Assembly (NCBI GenBank): GCA_030867875.1
Contig: JAOWCC010001634.1
Coordinates: 132,842,807 to 132,906,806 of the forward strand
DNA: 64,000 nucleotides
Direction of reading: 5' to 3'
Origin: Actinernus sp. WN-2022
Lineage: Eukaryota > Cnidaria > Anthozoa > Actiniaria > Actinernidae
The notes beneath the pieces are model-generated. The model made no database searches, was not told where the DNA came from, and saw nothing but the letters and a program-made list of their open reading frames with translations. Each line of letters starts with the position of its first letter. The first letter of the stretch is position 1. The translations under genes and the position numbers were made by a program. Positions 22,901-42,723 of the stretch are shown in pieces.

Positions 22901-25900
22901 GAAATATTTGTTGTTGCAATTGCCGTTTTACTTACAAAAGCGATTATATCGTTTTTGAGAAAACAATATTTTGATTGCCGGCAAAACAATATTGCTGTTT
23001 TTATTGCTGTTGATTATCAGCAATTGCTGAGTCGCTTCAGCAATATCGTTTCCGTGCATGAAAAAGTTTTGGGTTTGACTGTACAATACATGCTGTTATC
23101 AAAAGGAGCCCTGAGCCCTAGCTACCAGTGGTTCAAAACTATGGGAGTAACCCAGTTCATATTTTTCTGAGAATTCAACAAAATTAATAGAAAAACTAAT
23201 ACAGTGACTGGAAAGAGCACCTTAAAGTTTATTCCTTTGAGACTAATGGTATTAGTTTTTCTCTTTGGAGAATTTTCAGAAAACATATGTTGGTTGGGAA
23301 CACTCCCATTGGTGGCTAGCCAACCGAATGTTCACGCTTTTTAGTGGCCAGCAACCGATGGGTCAAGTTATCTTTTGTGGGAATTGCAAACCATTTCCCT
23401 TTGTCATGCCTATCTCCTGACTGGCTTAGTGGTAGATTTTGAACACTGGTTTCACATGCAATATGAGTTAATTTTATTTACTGGTGGAAGATCAGTATAG
23501 AGAAAAACTGTGCTCAAGGTCTGGAAATGTACTGACCAAGGCTACCAGTACTTAAAGACCAACCTTGGGCACAGTTTTGTCCATAATTATACAGACTGAT
23601 CCTAAGAATTATCTTTCGATGTGAGATATGAATTATTGAACAAACTCCAGTGAATTGAGTGCATGCACTGATTACCTTGAGCGTGGTCAGAGATAGGAAA
23701 AAGCTGCCCCCTCCTGGAATCGATCAGATAATTTTGTAGGAAATTGTAGGTTACTACCCACTTCCATGCAATAGAGCAATTTTAATAGAGCAATTTTATG
23801 TGTTCTTTGCTAATTTCTGCTTCAAATCTGGGGGAAATATCTCTATCACTGTTTACCCTCTGCTATTTTCAAATTTATCCCATCCCTGATGAACTTCATC
23901 AAACATCTTTTTTTCCAGCTGGAATACCTGTGGGAGCTAAACAGATGCCAGCCACTACTGTGCCACCTGCGCAACAGCCTACTGTTATTCTTCCTGAACT
24001 ACCCAACAATATCCTGTTCTTGAACAACTTACCCCTGGAGACTACAGATATGATGTTGTCCATGTTGTTTAACCAGTAAGTACACACTGCTATGAGCTTT
24101 AGATTCACAGGCAATTTTTCCAAAAAATAATGTTATGGCAATATCTAAATATTCGCGGATGCAGTGCCTTGGTATCTCGCCCTTGCTCCAAGGGTTTTTC
24201 TCAGGGTTCTCCAGTTTCCTCTCTCTGTGAAAACCAACACTCTAAATTCCAATTTGATCTGTAAATTAGCTGGGACCTGGCTTTGATCAGCCTCTGTGGT
24301 TGTTTCAGGTCTCATTAGAAATTCAGAGAATACCCACACTGGGAGGCAGATTTACATACCTTTCATGGGAAGAAATCCACTTGTCCATCAGTGCAGGGTT
24401 TTTTATCACGTATAAGCCGCACCTTTTATGACTTTCAGATTTTGAAAGTAACAAAAAATTGCCACAAAGTTGGGGGTGTGGCTTATATGTGAGTGTTTTC
24501 AGAAAACTTTTTTAGCAATGACCGTAAACAAAGCCATATGAACAATAGAAATGGCACATTCAATTCACAGAGCATGAGTGTCTACTCAACTCCTCTCCTT
24601 CACTTTCCAATGAAAACTAGCTGTCCAGTTGCCTGTCACTTTCTCTGCCAACTCCTCGAATGGTTCCTAGTGTTGTTAAAGGCCTTAATTGGTCTTGGAA
24701 GCCTTCAAATTTTCAAATAAAGTATAATTCTCATCGAGTTCATATTCAACTTCGGAGCTCGATCACGCTCGATCGGACGTTTGAGAAAACTCGTGCCCCA
24801 GGCCTCCTTGAAAATCCAAGCTGGCGGACCACGGACTCAGACATGTGCTCATATAGTTTTGCCAGAAAATCTTACTTTCTTGTGCGCTTAAAGGAATGAA
24901 GTTCCTTAAATATGTTGTTGATTAATGGGGGAACAACAGCAGAAGAATTCTGAAGTGATTTAAAGACAGCAGGTTAAAATATACACAAGAAAGGACAAGG
25001 AAAGTTGTAACCAATTCGTTGTTGTGATATGACGATCTCGTATGAAGAAGTTTTGCTTCAATTACGGGCATTTATGAACTCGAACACAAGACTACTCTTA
25101 CTGAATTTTGTGGTGCGGCTTATACACAAGGTTTTTCCTTAAACCTTTCGGGACAAACAAGCTTCTGTTTATCAGGCTGAAGTTAGGGGTGCGGCTTATA
25201 CGTGAGGTGCGGCTTGTAGGTGATAAAATACGGTACATGTAGTTGTCCCAGGGGCAACCACAGAACATGGTTTAGTTGCCCCAAGAATATTTAGGGTTGC
25301 CCTTGCCCCTGTAACGTGCACAAAACAAACATGTTTGGCGATACAGCTGGCAGCCAAAAGGCACAGGAGACTCACTTTGACAGGGGTTGATGGCTGTCAA
25401 CAGTGAAATACTGGTTCCAATCAAAATTATATATATTTATCATGTTTATTAGTGAAAATATCTTCATGGCATTTCAGGGTTGTCAGTAGAAGCCAGCAAC
25501 CAGCAGTTAGGTTAAAAGCAGCTGCCTGGTTTGCCCAAATTTCCTGGCTTCATGTATAGTATTTGAACCTATATTTGAACACTATGTAGCCACTTGTTTC
25601 TACTGACAACACAGGTCATCTCGTTTTGGTGTTTAACTTGATTACACTTTAAAGAAGACATTTTTGGATACTTATATGGCATTTTCATTGGAAGTGCGAC
25701 AGTGACTGTTTCAAGTCTTGTTTGGAAAATTGTATTTAGCCAACCATCAGTCAAACAAGTACTGCCAGCAACCAACTACTCCACCTTAATGCTACATATC
25801 TCCTCTCTACTTGAAGCTAAAAACGGTTCTTCCTTTTTGAAGTTCAAGAACTCTCTTATTGATGACAAACTTTATGTTGAGTAAATCAAATGAAGAATTG

Positions 25901-26257
25901 ATGAAACGTTCGAATACTTACGAGTACAAAACATTTCTAGCCCCCAGTTTAGATGGGAGATTTTAAAGTATGAAATTACTAAGGTAATTTACAATTCAAT
26001 TTTCCAAAGCCGAAGACTTTAGGTCTGGATATACACAAATGAACCGTAAACTGCACTATTGCTAAATGTAAATTCTTCTTTTTGTTGTCATGAACAGATT
26101 CCCTGGCTTCAAAGAAGTTCGGCTTGTCCCTGGGAGATCAGACATTGCATTTGTTGAGTTTGAGAATGAAGTTCAGGCAGAAACTGCTAAAGATGCCCTG
26201 GGAGGCTTCAGGATAACACCTACGCATGCAATGGGCATCTCCTTTGCTAAGAAGTAA
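13956..26257 (+). CDS. SNRPA: U1 snRNP A / U2 snRNP B'' protein (two-RRM, SNF family), 255 aa
   Basis: Six exons join in phase: 13956-14019, 15206-15378, 18967-19072, 19316-19423, 23919-24075 and 26098-26257, total 768 nt with stop. All introns are GT-AG. The protein starts [23 protein letters not shown]1 has RNP2 (IYIKNL) and RNP1 (RGQAFVVF), then [18 protein letters not shown] basic linker ([12 protein letters not shown]) and a Pro/Ala-rich stretch follow. RRM2 has RNP2 (LFLNNL) and RNP1 (DIAFVEF), and the protein ends GISFAKK. Family knowledge: these nuclear proteins bind U1 stem-loop II and/or U2 stem-loop IV in the spliceosome. Many invertebrates have one protein doing both jobs. The length lies between human U1A (282) and U2B'' (225). 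Paralogue assignment is therefore open. Introns 2 and 4 hold large transposon insertions. Confidence 0.95.
14199..14329. mobile_element. MITE with GA microsatellite and poly-G
   Basis: In intron 1 of the U1A gene. The ends CATGCTTGCAGA and TCTGCAAGCATG are inverted, as are CCCTGTGAGCAGAAG and CTCTGCTCGCAGGG. The core is (GA)n followed by about 17 G. Its termini resemble 192-274. Confidence 0.65.
14868..15085. mobile_element. Two adjacent hairpin MITEs in U1A intron 1
   Basis: At 14873-14956, inverted arms GCAGCAGCTGATATTTTGAG and the complement of CTCAAAATGTCAGCTGCT surround CCCTTCGTCAGAGC. On the minus strand this reads CTGACGAAGGGCT, a phrase typical of Penelope-like/hammerhead-bearing repeats. 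At 14961-15085, AATTGAAGGGAGG leads to TAAGTGACTACTGATCACTT, inverted at 15061-15082. That second unit resembles the hairpin at 45955-46097. Confidence 0.55.
15918..17456. mobile_element. Candidate 1.5 kb TIR element in U1A intron 2
   Basis: Left-end phrases (TTAACATTTACACACGTGTA and many CGTGTA motifs) are weakly inverted at 17340-17452 (ACACACGAGTGAACATTAA). The interior has many CGTTCGAAC/GTTCGAACG motifs (16225-16290 and 16850-17040). No transposase was recognised. The boundaries are approximate. Confidence 0.4.
17457..18966. other. Remainder of U1A intron 2
   Basis: No second gene is visible. CCTTTTTTCTGCACTG is tandemly doubled at about 17667-17705. A minus-strand frame of 93 codons (18295-18576) has no domain that I recognise and is not called. 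The acceptor for exon 3 is TTATGGTTTTAG. Confidence 0.5.
20278..21020. mobile_element. hAT-like TIR element with 8-bp target duplication
   Basis: The ends are CAACCTCGTTCCCAGGGTCT and the inverted CCCTGGGGACGAGATTG, with arms of about 75 bp. The arms contain GGCGGCTACTCCGAGAGAAG on the left and CTTCTCTCGGAGTAGCCGCC on the right. CTTTAAAG occurs immediately outside on both sides (20269-20276 and 21021-21028), an 8-bp duplication as made by hAT transposases. The right copy is the first 8 bases of the next MITE. Confidence 0.75.
21021..21580. mobile_element. MITE family D, copy 1 (CTTTAAAGTGC ends)
   Basis: Begins CTTTAAAGTGCAACTAACCC and ends with the inverted GGGTTAGGTGCACTTTAAAG. Inverted arms of about 200 bp include CTTTCCTGACCCATGACCGC and GCGGTCATGGGTCAGGAAAG. 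Sister copies are at 27908-28453, 29760-30302 and 30297-30807. There is no coding capacity. Confidence 0.85.
21725..22345. repeat. Diverged internal duplication, about 470-bp spacing
   Basis: The block AATCAGTCAGGCGTGAACGT ... GAGTTTTGAAG ... GACGTGCAAAA ... CTCTTACCAGAAAACTT at 21731-21855 recurs, diverged, at 22200-22335. It lies inside the 3.3 kb TIR element. Confidence 0.65.
22680..22830. repeat. TTCTTGCGG/GCAAGAA palindromic cluster
   Basis: Short inverted units (TTCTTGCGGCTCAGCCGCAAGA and relatives) alternate over 150 bp, giving several overlapping hairpins inside the 3.3 kb TIR element. Confidence 0.5.
24150..24330 (+). mobile_element. SINE family E, 5'-truncated copy
   Basis: In U1A intron 5. 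The body matches the copy at 55029-55300: GGTATCTCGCCCTTGCTCC, AGGGTTTTTCTC, AAAACCAAC, AAATTCCAATT. The tRNA head is missing. Confidence 0.65.
24401..25235. mobile_element. Pogo/mariner-like MITE family G, copy 1
   Basis: In U1A intron 5. It runs from TTTTATCACGTATAAGCCGC to the inverted GCGGCTTGTAGGTGATAAAA then TACGGTA. It is nearly identical over about 830 bp to 34122-34973. The left-most bases (TACCGTA) are lost here. A 79-codon frame (24660-24899) is kept in both copies. Confidence 0.8.
25240..26097. other. Rest of U1A intron 5
   Basis: At 25245-25340 is a repeat phrase (GGGGCAACCACAGAACATGG ... GTTGCCC ... ATATTTAGG) shared, diverged, with 45735-45850. No gene is visible in the remainder. 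The exon 6 acceptor is GTTGTCATGAACAG. Confidence 0.5.
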
Positions 26258-27907
26258 TTCAAAAGAAGCAGGAATTGTTTTGTCTTGCATGGCATTGCAC
26301 TAAGGCCATGCTTGTATAGATTGTTTATAATGTACTTGTAGATAACTTGAAAGAAGCTTGTACAGTAGCCAAGTACAAGGGGGGAGAGGGGAGAGGGGTT
26401 TGACACCCGTGTTATTGTATTACTGTTTGGTAATAATATAATTTTTCTATGGCATTGCACTTGGCCATGTGCTTCAGTCAGGTACTTTCCTTGTTTTTGT
26501 TCAACTTGTGCAGCATTACACTTTAGCTGCTTACAGTTTATGCCTTGGCAGTGTGAATGCAAGTTTAGGTGGTGTTTATTATGGCAATACAAAGTATTAT
26601 TTTTCTTTGAAAATTGATGCTAATATTATTAAATCCAGTTCCTTTATGAACTCTTATTACAACTTTCATTCAGTAATTTCAGTGTGTGACTACTGAAACC
26701 GGGGTCAATTAGACGAGAACCAATCACATTGCTGAACAAAAACAAAGCATTCCAATTTATGGTTATATGAGCCAAATTATAAGTGCGGAGTACAAGACAA
26801 TAGCATTTCAACTTGCCTTGAGCTTTGATCCAGTAACAGGCAAATTTAGTGAACTAGATCTGACATCAGTGTGTTTTGAATGAAAATTATGTGGATATGC
26901 TAGGATTTGTATTTTGAAGCTTTATTTTCGTTTTGCAATGTGTTTGGTTCTTGTGGTCTAAGTGGCCTTGGTTTCAGTAGTTGTACTGTAATCATTATTA
27001 TTGTTCAATCAAACAAACGTAAATTGCATTCAAATGACCAACTTGCATGTCATTCATAATTTTTTCCAGATGTGTTTATTTTGCTGTATGTGCATGTTGT
27101 GGGAACAACAGCTCTCGTTTTGTCTTTATATTCAAATTTAATGACACATGAAGAGAAAAAAAATCATGAAGGAAAAGAATATGCATTCACTACTGACCAA
27201 TCAAAGCCATGTACCTGGTTTTTAAATAGTCAAAAATTATTATGATCTGATGGACAACAGTAAGCTTCATTGGCTTGATTTTAAAGGCTAGTTCTATAGG
27301 ATCTGGTCAGATAACTTGCTTTTTGTATTTTTTTTAAAAGTTAATTGGTCTTTTATGAGATGATTGCAAATAAATGTAGCTTGCGTGCAGCAGTCATTGC
27401 CCCTCAATAAGAAATTTGTGACATGAGCATTGCTATTTTGTAGAGATCCCTTACTGATTTTTCGAAGTGGGCATGGATGGCTGCGCTCAGGATGAAATAA
27501 ATGTAGATGAAGTTTGGCTTTCAGTTGAATAGATAACAGCTTTCAAAATAGATAAATGCTTGAAGGCAAAATAGATAAATGCTTGAAGGCAAAATAGACA
27601 AAAAGCATTGTCCATTGAATTACACAGCTTATTGCCTTGCCCAAGTTAATACAGTACATGGTATGTTCATCTTTGTGTATGTTATTATCATTTACATGCA
27701 GCTGATTCACTTCTGCATTGCACAGTAGCTGGAGTGTAAGAACAAGTCTGGTCCCATGCATTGCACTTGGCTTGGTAGAACTGGAAGATACTATGGGTCT
27801 GAGAAGCGACCATTAATAGTCCTCAAAACCGTATATTTGCCATTAGAAGCCCGTGTCAAATGGTTACGACATTTGTTGAAACGGAGCATGAAACCATTTT
27901 AAATGGG
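26258..27907 (+). other. 3' UTR / flank of the U1A gene
   Basis: AT-rich with no further exon. Candidate poly(A) signals AATAAA occur at about 27370 and 27496. None can be preferred without transcripts. A 28-bp unit ending GGCAAAATAGATAAATGCTT is tandemly doubled at about 27546-27600. A block of about 100 bp (27708-27806) recurs directly at 28622-28735. Confidence 0.5.
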
Positions 27908-28453
27908 CTTTAAAGTACACCTAACCCCTTTTGCAATTTTTATACCTATGAATCTTTGAAAAGTTTTGAGTACTTCTGTGAAGAAAAGTTTGGCTTACAA
28001 AGAATACTTTGTTCTATGCTTGTTTGAAGTGGTGAAAATGTGACCTTTCCTGACCCATGACCGTGTAAGAAATAGACTGGGTCGATTCTGGATATTACGT
28101 CGTCTAATTCATTCGACTTTGCAATAAGTTGAATAAATGTTTAGCATTTTGTCTAAAATAACTGTTTTCTTTACTAACAACTCAGACTGTATGAATTCTA
28201 TATAATTATATCGATGTTGTTGTGATAGAAAGGCGCCATGGAGAATAATGCATTAATGAGGTGACGTAAGATCCAGAATCGACCCAGGCTTTTTCTTACG
28301 CGGTCATGGGCCAGGAAAGGTCAAATTTTCACCATTTCAAACAAGCATAGAATATTCTCTAAGCCAAAAAAATATTTGCAGAAGTACTCGAAACCTTTCA
28401 ACGATTCATAATTTATGTATAAAAATTGCAAAAGGGGTTAGGTGCACTTTAAA
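27908..28453. mobile_element. MITE family D, copy 2
   Basis: Ends CTTTAAAGTACACCTAACCC and GGGTTAGGTGCACTTTAAA. The same long arms as copy 1 are present (CTGACCCATGACCG inverted at 28300-28315). It lies between two direct copies of a 100-bp block. Confidence 0.85.
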
Positions 28454-28621
28454 CAAAGTCAAACACTCCAATACACATGTTCATTATCTTTAAAATAATA
28501 AAGTTTTCAGGCCATTTCAAATGGTTTTATGAATCACCTTCGACAAAATGTTGAAACTGTTTGACTGGATCCAAATAAAATCAGTTAATTCTGGATTATT
28601 ATGCATGATTATGACTTATGC

Positions 28622-28735
28622 TGATCCACTTCTGCATTGCACAGTAGCTGGAGTGAAAGAACAAGTCTAGTCCCATGCATTGCACTTGGCTTGGTTGAAC
28701 TGGAACATACTATACTATGGGTCTGAGAAGCGAAC
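28622..28735 (+). repeat. Direct copy of 27708-27806
   Basis: CACTTCTGCATTGCACAGTA ... CCCATGCATTGCACTTGGCT ... GGGTCTGAGAAGCGA appears in both places in the same orientation, with a few substitutions and a small insertion. This is a local segmental duplication with a MITE between the copies. Confidence 0.8.
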
Positions 28736-29171
28736 TGGTTTAATATTAGTTGGTTGTACTTATGACCAAGTTACTTGTGAGAAATAAACGATGTATTACA
28801 GCACTGAAATCGTGTGCTAACTGCCTTCATTTATTGGGACCAAGATTTCAGGGATCATTCACGGTTCTGGGAAACCCCCTAACCTTGATAGATCAAAAAT
28901 GAGAGCTAGTGTTTTACCAGGGGATCCAAACACTGAGAAAGATGAAAGCATGAGGCCGCTTCGGCCAAGTGCTTTTATTGTTTCGAGGGGTTTGGATTCC
29001 CAGACTTTCTAAAGTGAAAACAATACCTGCATTCATAAATCATTAGAAACTTTTGTTTGCCTGGAATTTTATTGCATGCAATTATAAACTACAATAAACA
29101 TGATTTCATATAACTACATATACATATATAATTGCCGTGACCCCATAAAACGCACCAATACCCACGATTGC

Positions 29172-29275
29172 TCTCATCTGACTAGATAGCTCAGTTGGTA
29201 GAGCGCCAGACATGTAACCTGGAGGTCGTTGGGTTTGAGTCCCAGTTCGGTCAGATTTTTTCTCTTTCCCTCGTA
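29172..29275 (+). mobile_element. tRNA-like SINE head
   Basis: Box A TAGCTCAGTTGG and box B-like GGTTTGAGTCC are at normal spacing. Partial acceptor-stem pairing (GACTAGA with TTCGGTC, one mismatch) is possible, and a T-rich stretch follows (TTTTTTCTCTTTCCC). The anticodon loop would be CATGTAA, lacking U33, and box B departs from the consensus. A SINE head or tRNA pseudogene is more likely than a working tRNA. Confidence 0.5.
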
Positions 29276-29759
29276 GGGCGTGTACACTTAGCACTACAGC
29301 TTACCACTTTACATCACATTCTATAAACTACAAGGGTCGATTGTTATTTTGTCATGGTCATTTCAACAAACTGCCTGATAGCGTAGTGAACAAGACAGCC
29401 GACTAGTAAAGAGCAGCCATGAGGATGGTTGTCTCTCGCTGGACACCAATTTTTATTTCCGCATTCTCCTTCACTTCCATGTAAAAGTAATACTTGTAGC
29501 TTAATTAGGTCCATCACATGCGTGAATCTGGATACCCAATGAGCACAGATATTTGAACTGATATCAAAAGCCTCTAGTGGTTCATTTAGTGTTTCATTGG
29601 GTATCGAGATTCATGCATGTGACCAAATGCAGTCCTGATTGACAAAATCTCATTAATTATTCATGATTTAAGAATGGTTAATAAAACTATGCATACTCAA
29701 GGAGTGGTGGCTGGGTAGTTTCCCAGAAACCGGGATTGAGCATACACAGCATGCTGTAC

Positions 29760-30302
29760 TTAAAGTGCATATGAGCCTTCCTGCAATTTTCATAGCTATG
29801 AATCTCAGAAAAGTTTAGAGTACTCCTGCGAAGAAATTTTTGGTTTACAGAAAATACTCTTATCTTCTACGCTGGTTTGAAAACGTGGAAACGTGACCAT
29901 TCCTGACCCATGACCGCATAAGTAAAAGCCTGGGTCGGTACCTCGGTCGACGTCATCTCATTAATGCATTATTCTCCATGGCACCTATCTATCACAACAA
30001 CATAGATTTTTAGATAATATACAGTTTATGAGCTGTTAGTAAAGGAAAAAGTCTAGTGAAAATTGTAAGTTTTTATTTAAATTGTTGCAAAGTTGAATTA
30101 ATTAAATGACGTCTACCGAGGTATCGACCCAGGCTTTTACTTACGCGGTCATGGGTCAGGAAAGGTCACGTTTCCACGTTTTCAAAGAAGTGTAGAAGAT
30201 AAGTATTCTCTGTAAACCAAAAATTTCTTCACAGGGGTACTCAAAACTTTCCTGAGGTTCATAGCTATGAAAATTGCACGAAGGCTCATATGCACTTTAA
30301 AG
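29760..30302. mobile_element. MITE family D, diverged copy 3
   Basis: Ends TTAAAGTGCATATGAGCC and GGCTCATATGCACTTTAA. The interior retains CTGACCCATGACCGC inverted. It shares its right terminal TTTAAAG with the left end of copy 4, so the two are back to back. Confidence 0.8.
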
Positions 30303-30807
30303 TGCATATGAAACTTCGTGCAATAGACCCTTCCACGGTTTCTTTGAACTTTTGATATATACGTTTAACCGCAAAACCGTCCACTGCTGAAAATTAGTCC
30401 AAATCCCAAATTTGAGTTATATTTTGAATAGGAGCAAAGTTATAGGCCTGCAAACAATCACAATTTCGATACAAACGTCTAAAATGTTCTGAGTTTGCGG
30501 GCCTGTATCTTTGCTCCTATTCAAGATAACTCTCAAATTTGGTACTTTGACTAACTTCGAGGTGCTCTTTTCAGCAGTATCGACGGTGTTGCTGTTATAC
30601 GTATATCAAAAGTTAAAAAAAAAACGTGGAAGTAAAAGCCTGGGTCGAATCCCAAGGTGACGTCATTTAATTAATTGGACTTTACAATAATTTGAATAAA
30701 AACTTACAATTTTCACTGACTTTTTTAAAATTTATTTGCATAAGTACTCAAAACTTTTTCGATGTTCGTAGCTATGAAAATTGCACAAAGGTTCATATGC
30801 ACTTTAA
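30297..30807. mobile_element. MITE family D, copy 4, with family A nested inside
   Basis: Starts TTTAAAGTGCATATGAAACT and ends GTTCATATGCACTTTAA. Its interior is interrupted at 30325-30632 by a full family A element. Confidence 0.75.
30325..30632. mobile_element. MITE family A, copy 3 (most complete)
   Basis: Ends AGACCCTTCCACGGTTTC and the inverted ACGTGGAAG, with TTTGAACTTTTGATATA and TATATCAAAAGTT subterminal. The arms contain GGAGCAAAGTTATAGGCC and the inverted GGCCTGTATCTTTGCTCC. It defines the termini of the copies at 709-1300 and 11446-11627. Confidence 0.8.
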
Positions 30808-31479
30808 CAAATAAAGAAGCCTTCTAAACCATACTCTCATCAGACTTAATGATGTCCTCCAGCACTCTATAAATGGAGAAAAAGGCTTTAAAAAGCCTTA
30901 AATTCTGTATTCCCCAAAACAAACTTCCTTCCAGTTCCGTAGAAATCTGACGTCAACATATCCAAAATGGCTGACAAAACTTTGAGCCCCCAGTATTATA
31001 GGTCAGTTGAAAATTCCATGGTAACAGTGACTACAGTTTTCTTAGGTAAGAGGGTTCTTTGCAGTCTAGAAAGAGCCAAAAATCAGTTAAAACCCCATGG
31101 GAGTGAAAGGGTTAAAATCTCATAACCCCGCCTCAAAATCACCCACCCCCTACCACCCTATAAATAATGACCGCTCCCTAATAGAGAGCATATTTTTAAT
31201 CCATTGCACAAGAAAACTTATCAGCCTTCTACAATTCCACGAAAAGCAAGAAGAAAAGAAGGCACCCACAATTCTGGGCCTGTCGAGTATGTTTTGTCTC
31301 AAACTGATCAAACCCAAGTCCATTGCAACAACAAAGTTGACACGACTGAGCGAGTCTGGTATGAGACAAAACCATTGGCGCATGCTCAATACGAAAACAA
31401 CTAATGCTGTAGAGCCTTCTTTTCTTCTCACTTTGGAGTTGCTCAAAGGGCTGCTCACAGCGTAAAGAAAACTACACAA
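30808..31479. other. Intergenic, no gene supported
   Basis: The space between the convergent U1A and RPL12 genes. Overlapping 122-codon frames on opposite strands (31097-31465 and 31150-31518) have no recognisable domain, and the second runs into the RPL12 3' UTR. Confidence 0.45.
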
Positions 31480-31538
31480 GGCTTGAGAGATTGTTCTTTT
31501 ATTCAAACACCTCGACAAAGATGTGACAATGAGGCAGC
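31480..31538 (-). terminator. RPL12: RPL12 3' UTR with AATAAA
   Basis: On the minus strand a canonical AATAAA lies at 31498-31503, about 36 bases past the RPL12 stop codon. This gives a short, housekeeping-type 3' UTR. Confidence 0.7.
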
Positions 31539-42082
<10,544 letters not shown>

Positions 42083-42723
42083 TGTGGATGAAAGATTTTT
42101 ACAGATTAGTTACTGATGGCTGTGTGGATGAGCCTTTTTGACCCTACCAACTTTTAACCAACGTTTAGTTGCACAGCCAGACTTGCAAAAGAGGAAGAAA
42201 GAGATCACATCCGGGACCTTATCAACCCGTGGAACCCGTCCGTAGAGCATTCTGGGAAATGTTCCGATTCGCCCCAAAATGTTTTTTAAATGATGATTAT
42301 TATTAATAAGGCAGGAATTTGCTCCGATGTTTAATAAAAATAGGATGTTTCAGAGTTCCGATTTTTTTACTGAGAGAACTTCGTTCTCCGAGGATGCTTT
42401 ATCCGGAAAAGTTAGTTTTCTTGACCAGCGGTTTCTCCCATGGAGTATATACTGAGTCGTGGTTAACTTTGGAATGCAAAACATTCTTCATGTGGTGAAC
42501 TTCTAATGTTGTTTGTGCCGATAAGAATCCTCCGTGATTCCTATCTGCTAAATGTAATTCCTTACAAACTTTCGTGACATTTTGTTAATTGCAATTGCCT
42601 AACCGTATAAGGGTTGTCGACTTCAGGCACTTCTTCACAGTTCGACGAACGAGACGAGGGAACAAATATAATTTATACCCCGATTATACAGACGAGAGGG
42701 CGACGCTTTGAAGACTTTATAAA
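42083..42723. promoter_or_regulatory. Head-to-head promoter interval RPL12 / sarcoglycan
   Basis: 641 bp separate the two start codons, so both promoters must lie here or the 5' UTRs must extend outward. On the minus strand CTCTTTCTTCCTCTTTTGC (42203 down to 42185) is a candidate 5' TOP tract, about 105-120 bases before the RPL12 ATG. Such tracts place ribosomal protein mRNAs under mTOR-dependent translational control. On the plus strand ATAATTTATACCCCG near 42668 is TATA-like but close to the start codon. Transcription starts are inferred, not seen. Confidence 0.55.

Larger units (their letters stand above)
19817..23081. mobile_element. 3.3 kb TA-flanked TIR element containing nested insertions
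   Basis: In U1A intron 4. The left terminus is TA|CAGTCAAGCCCAAAACTTTT at 19815, and the right terminus is AAAAGTTTTGGGTTTGACTG|TA ending at 23083. Subterminal CGATATTGCTGTTT repeats (19840-19980) are mirrored by CAATATTGCTGTTT and CAGCAATATCG (22950-23050). TA flanks and CAGT ends fit Tc1/mariner-superfamily insertion. No transposase frame survives. It carries the insertions at 20278-21020 and 21021-21580 and an internal duplication at 21725-22330. Confidence 0.7.

Noticed and set aside
31097..31518. Two overlapping 122-codon frames on opposite strands
   Set aside because: No domain or splice logic, and one overlaps the RPL12 3' UTR.
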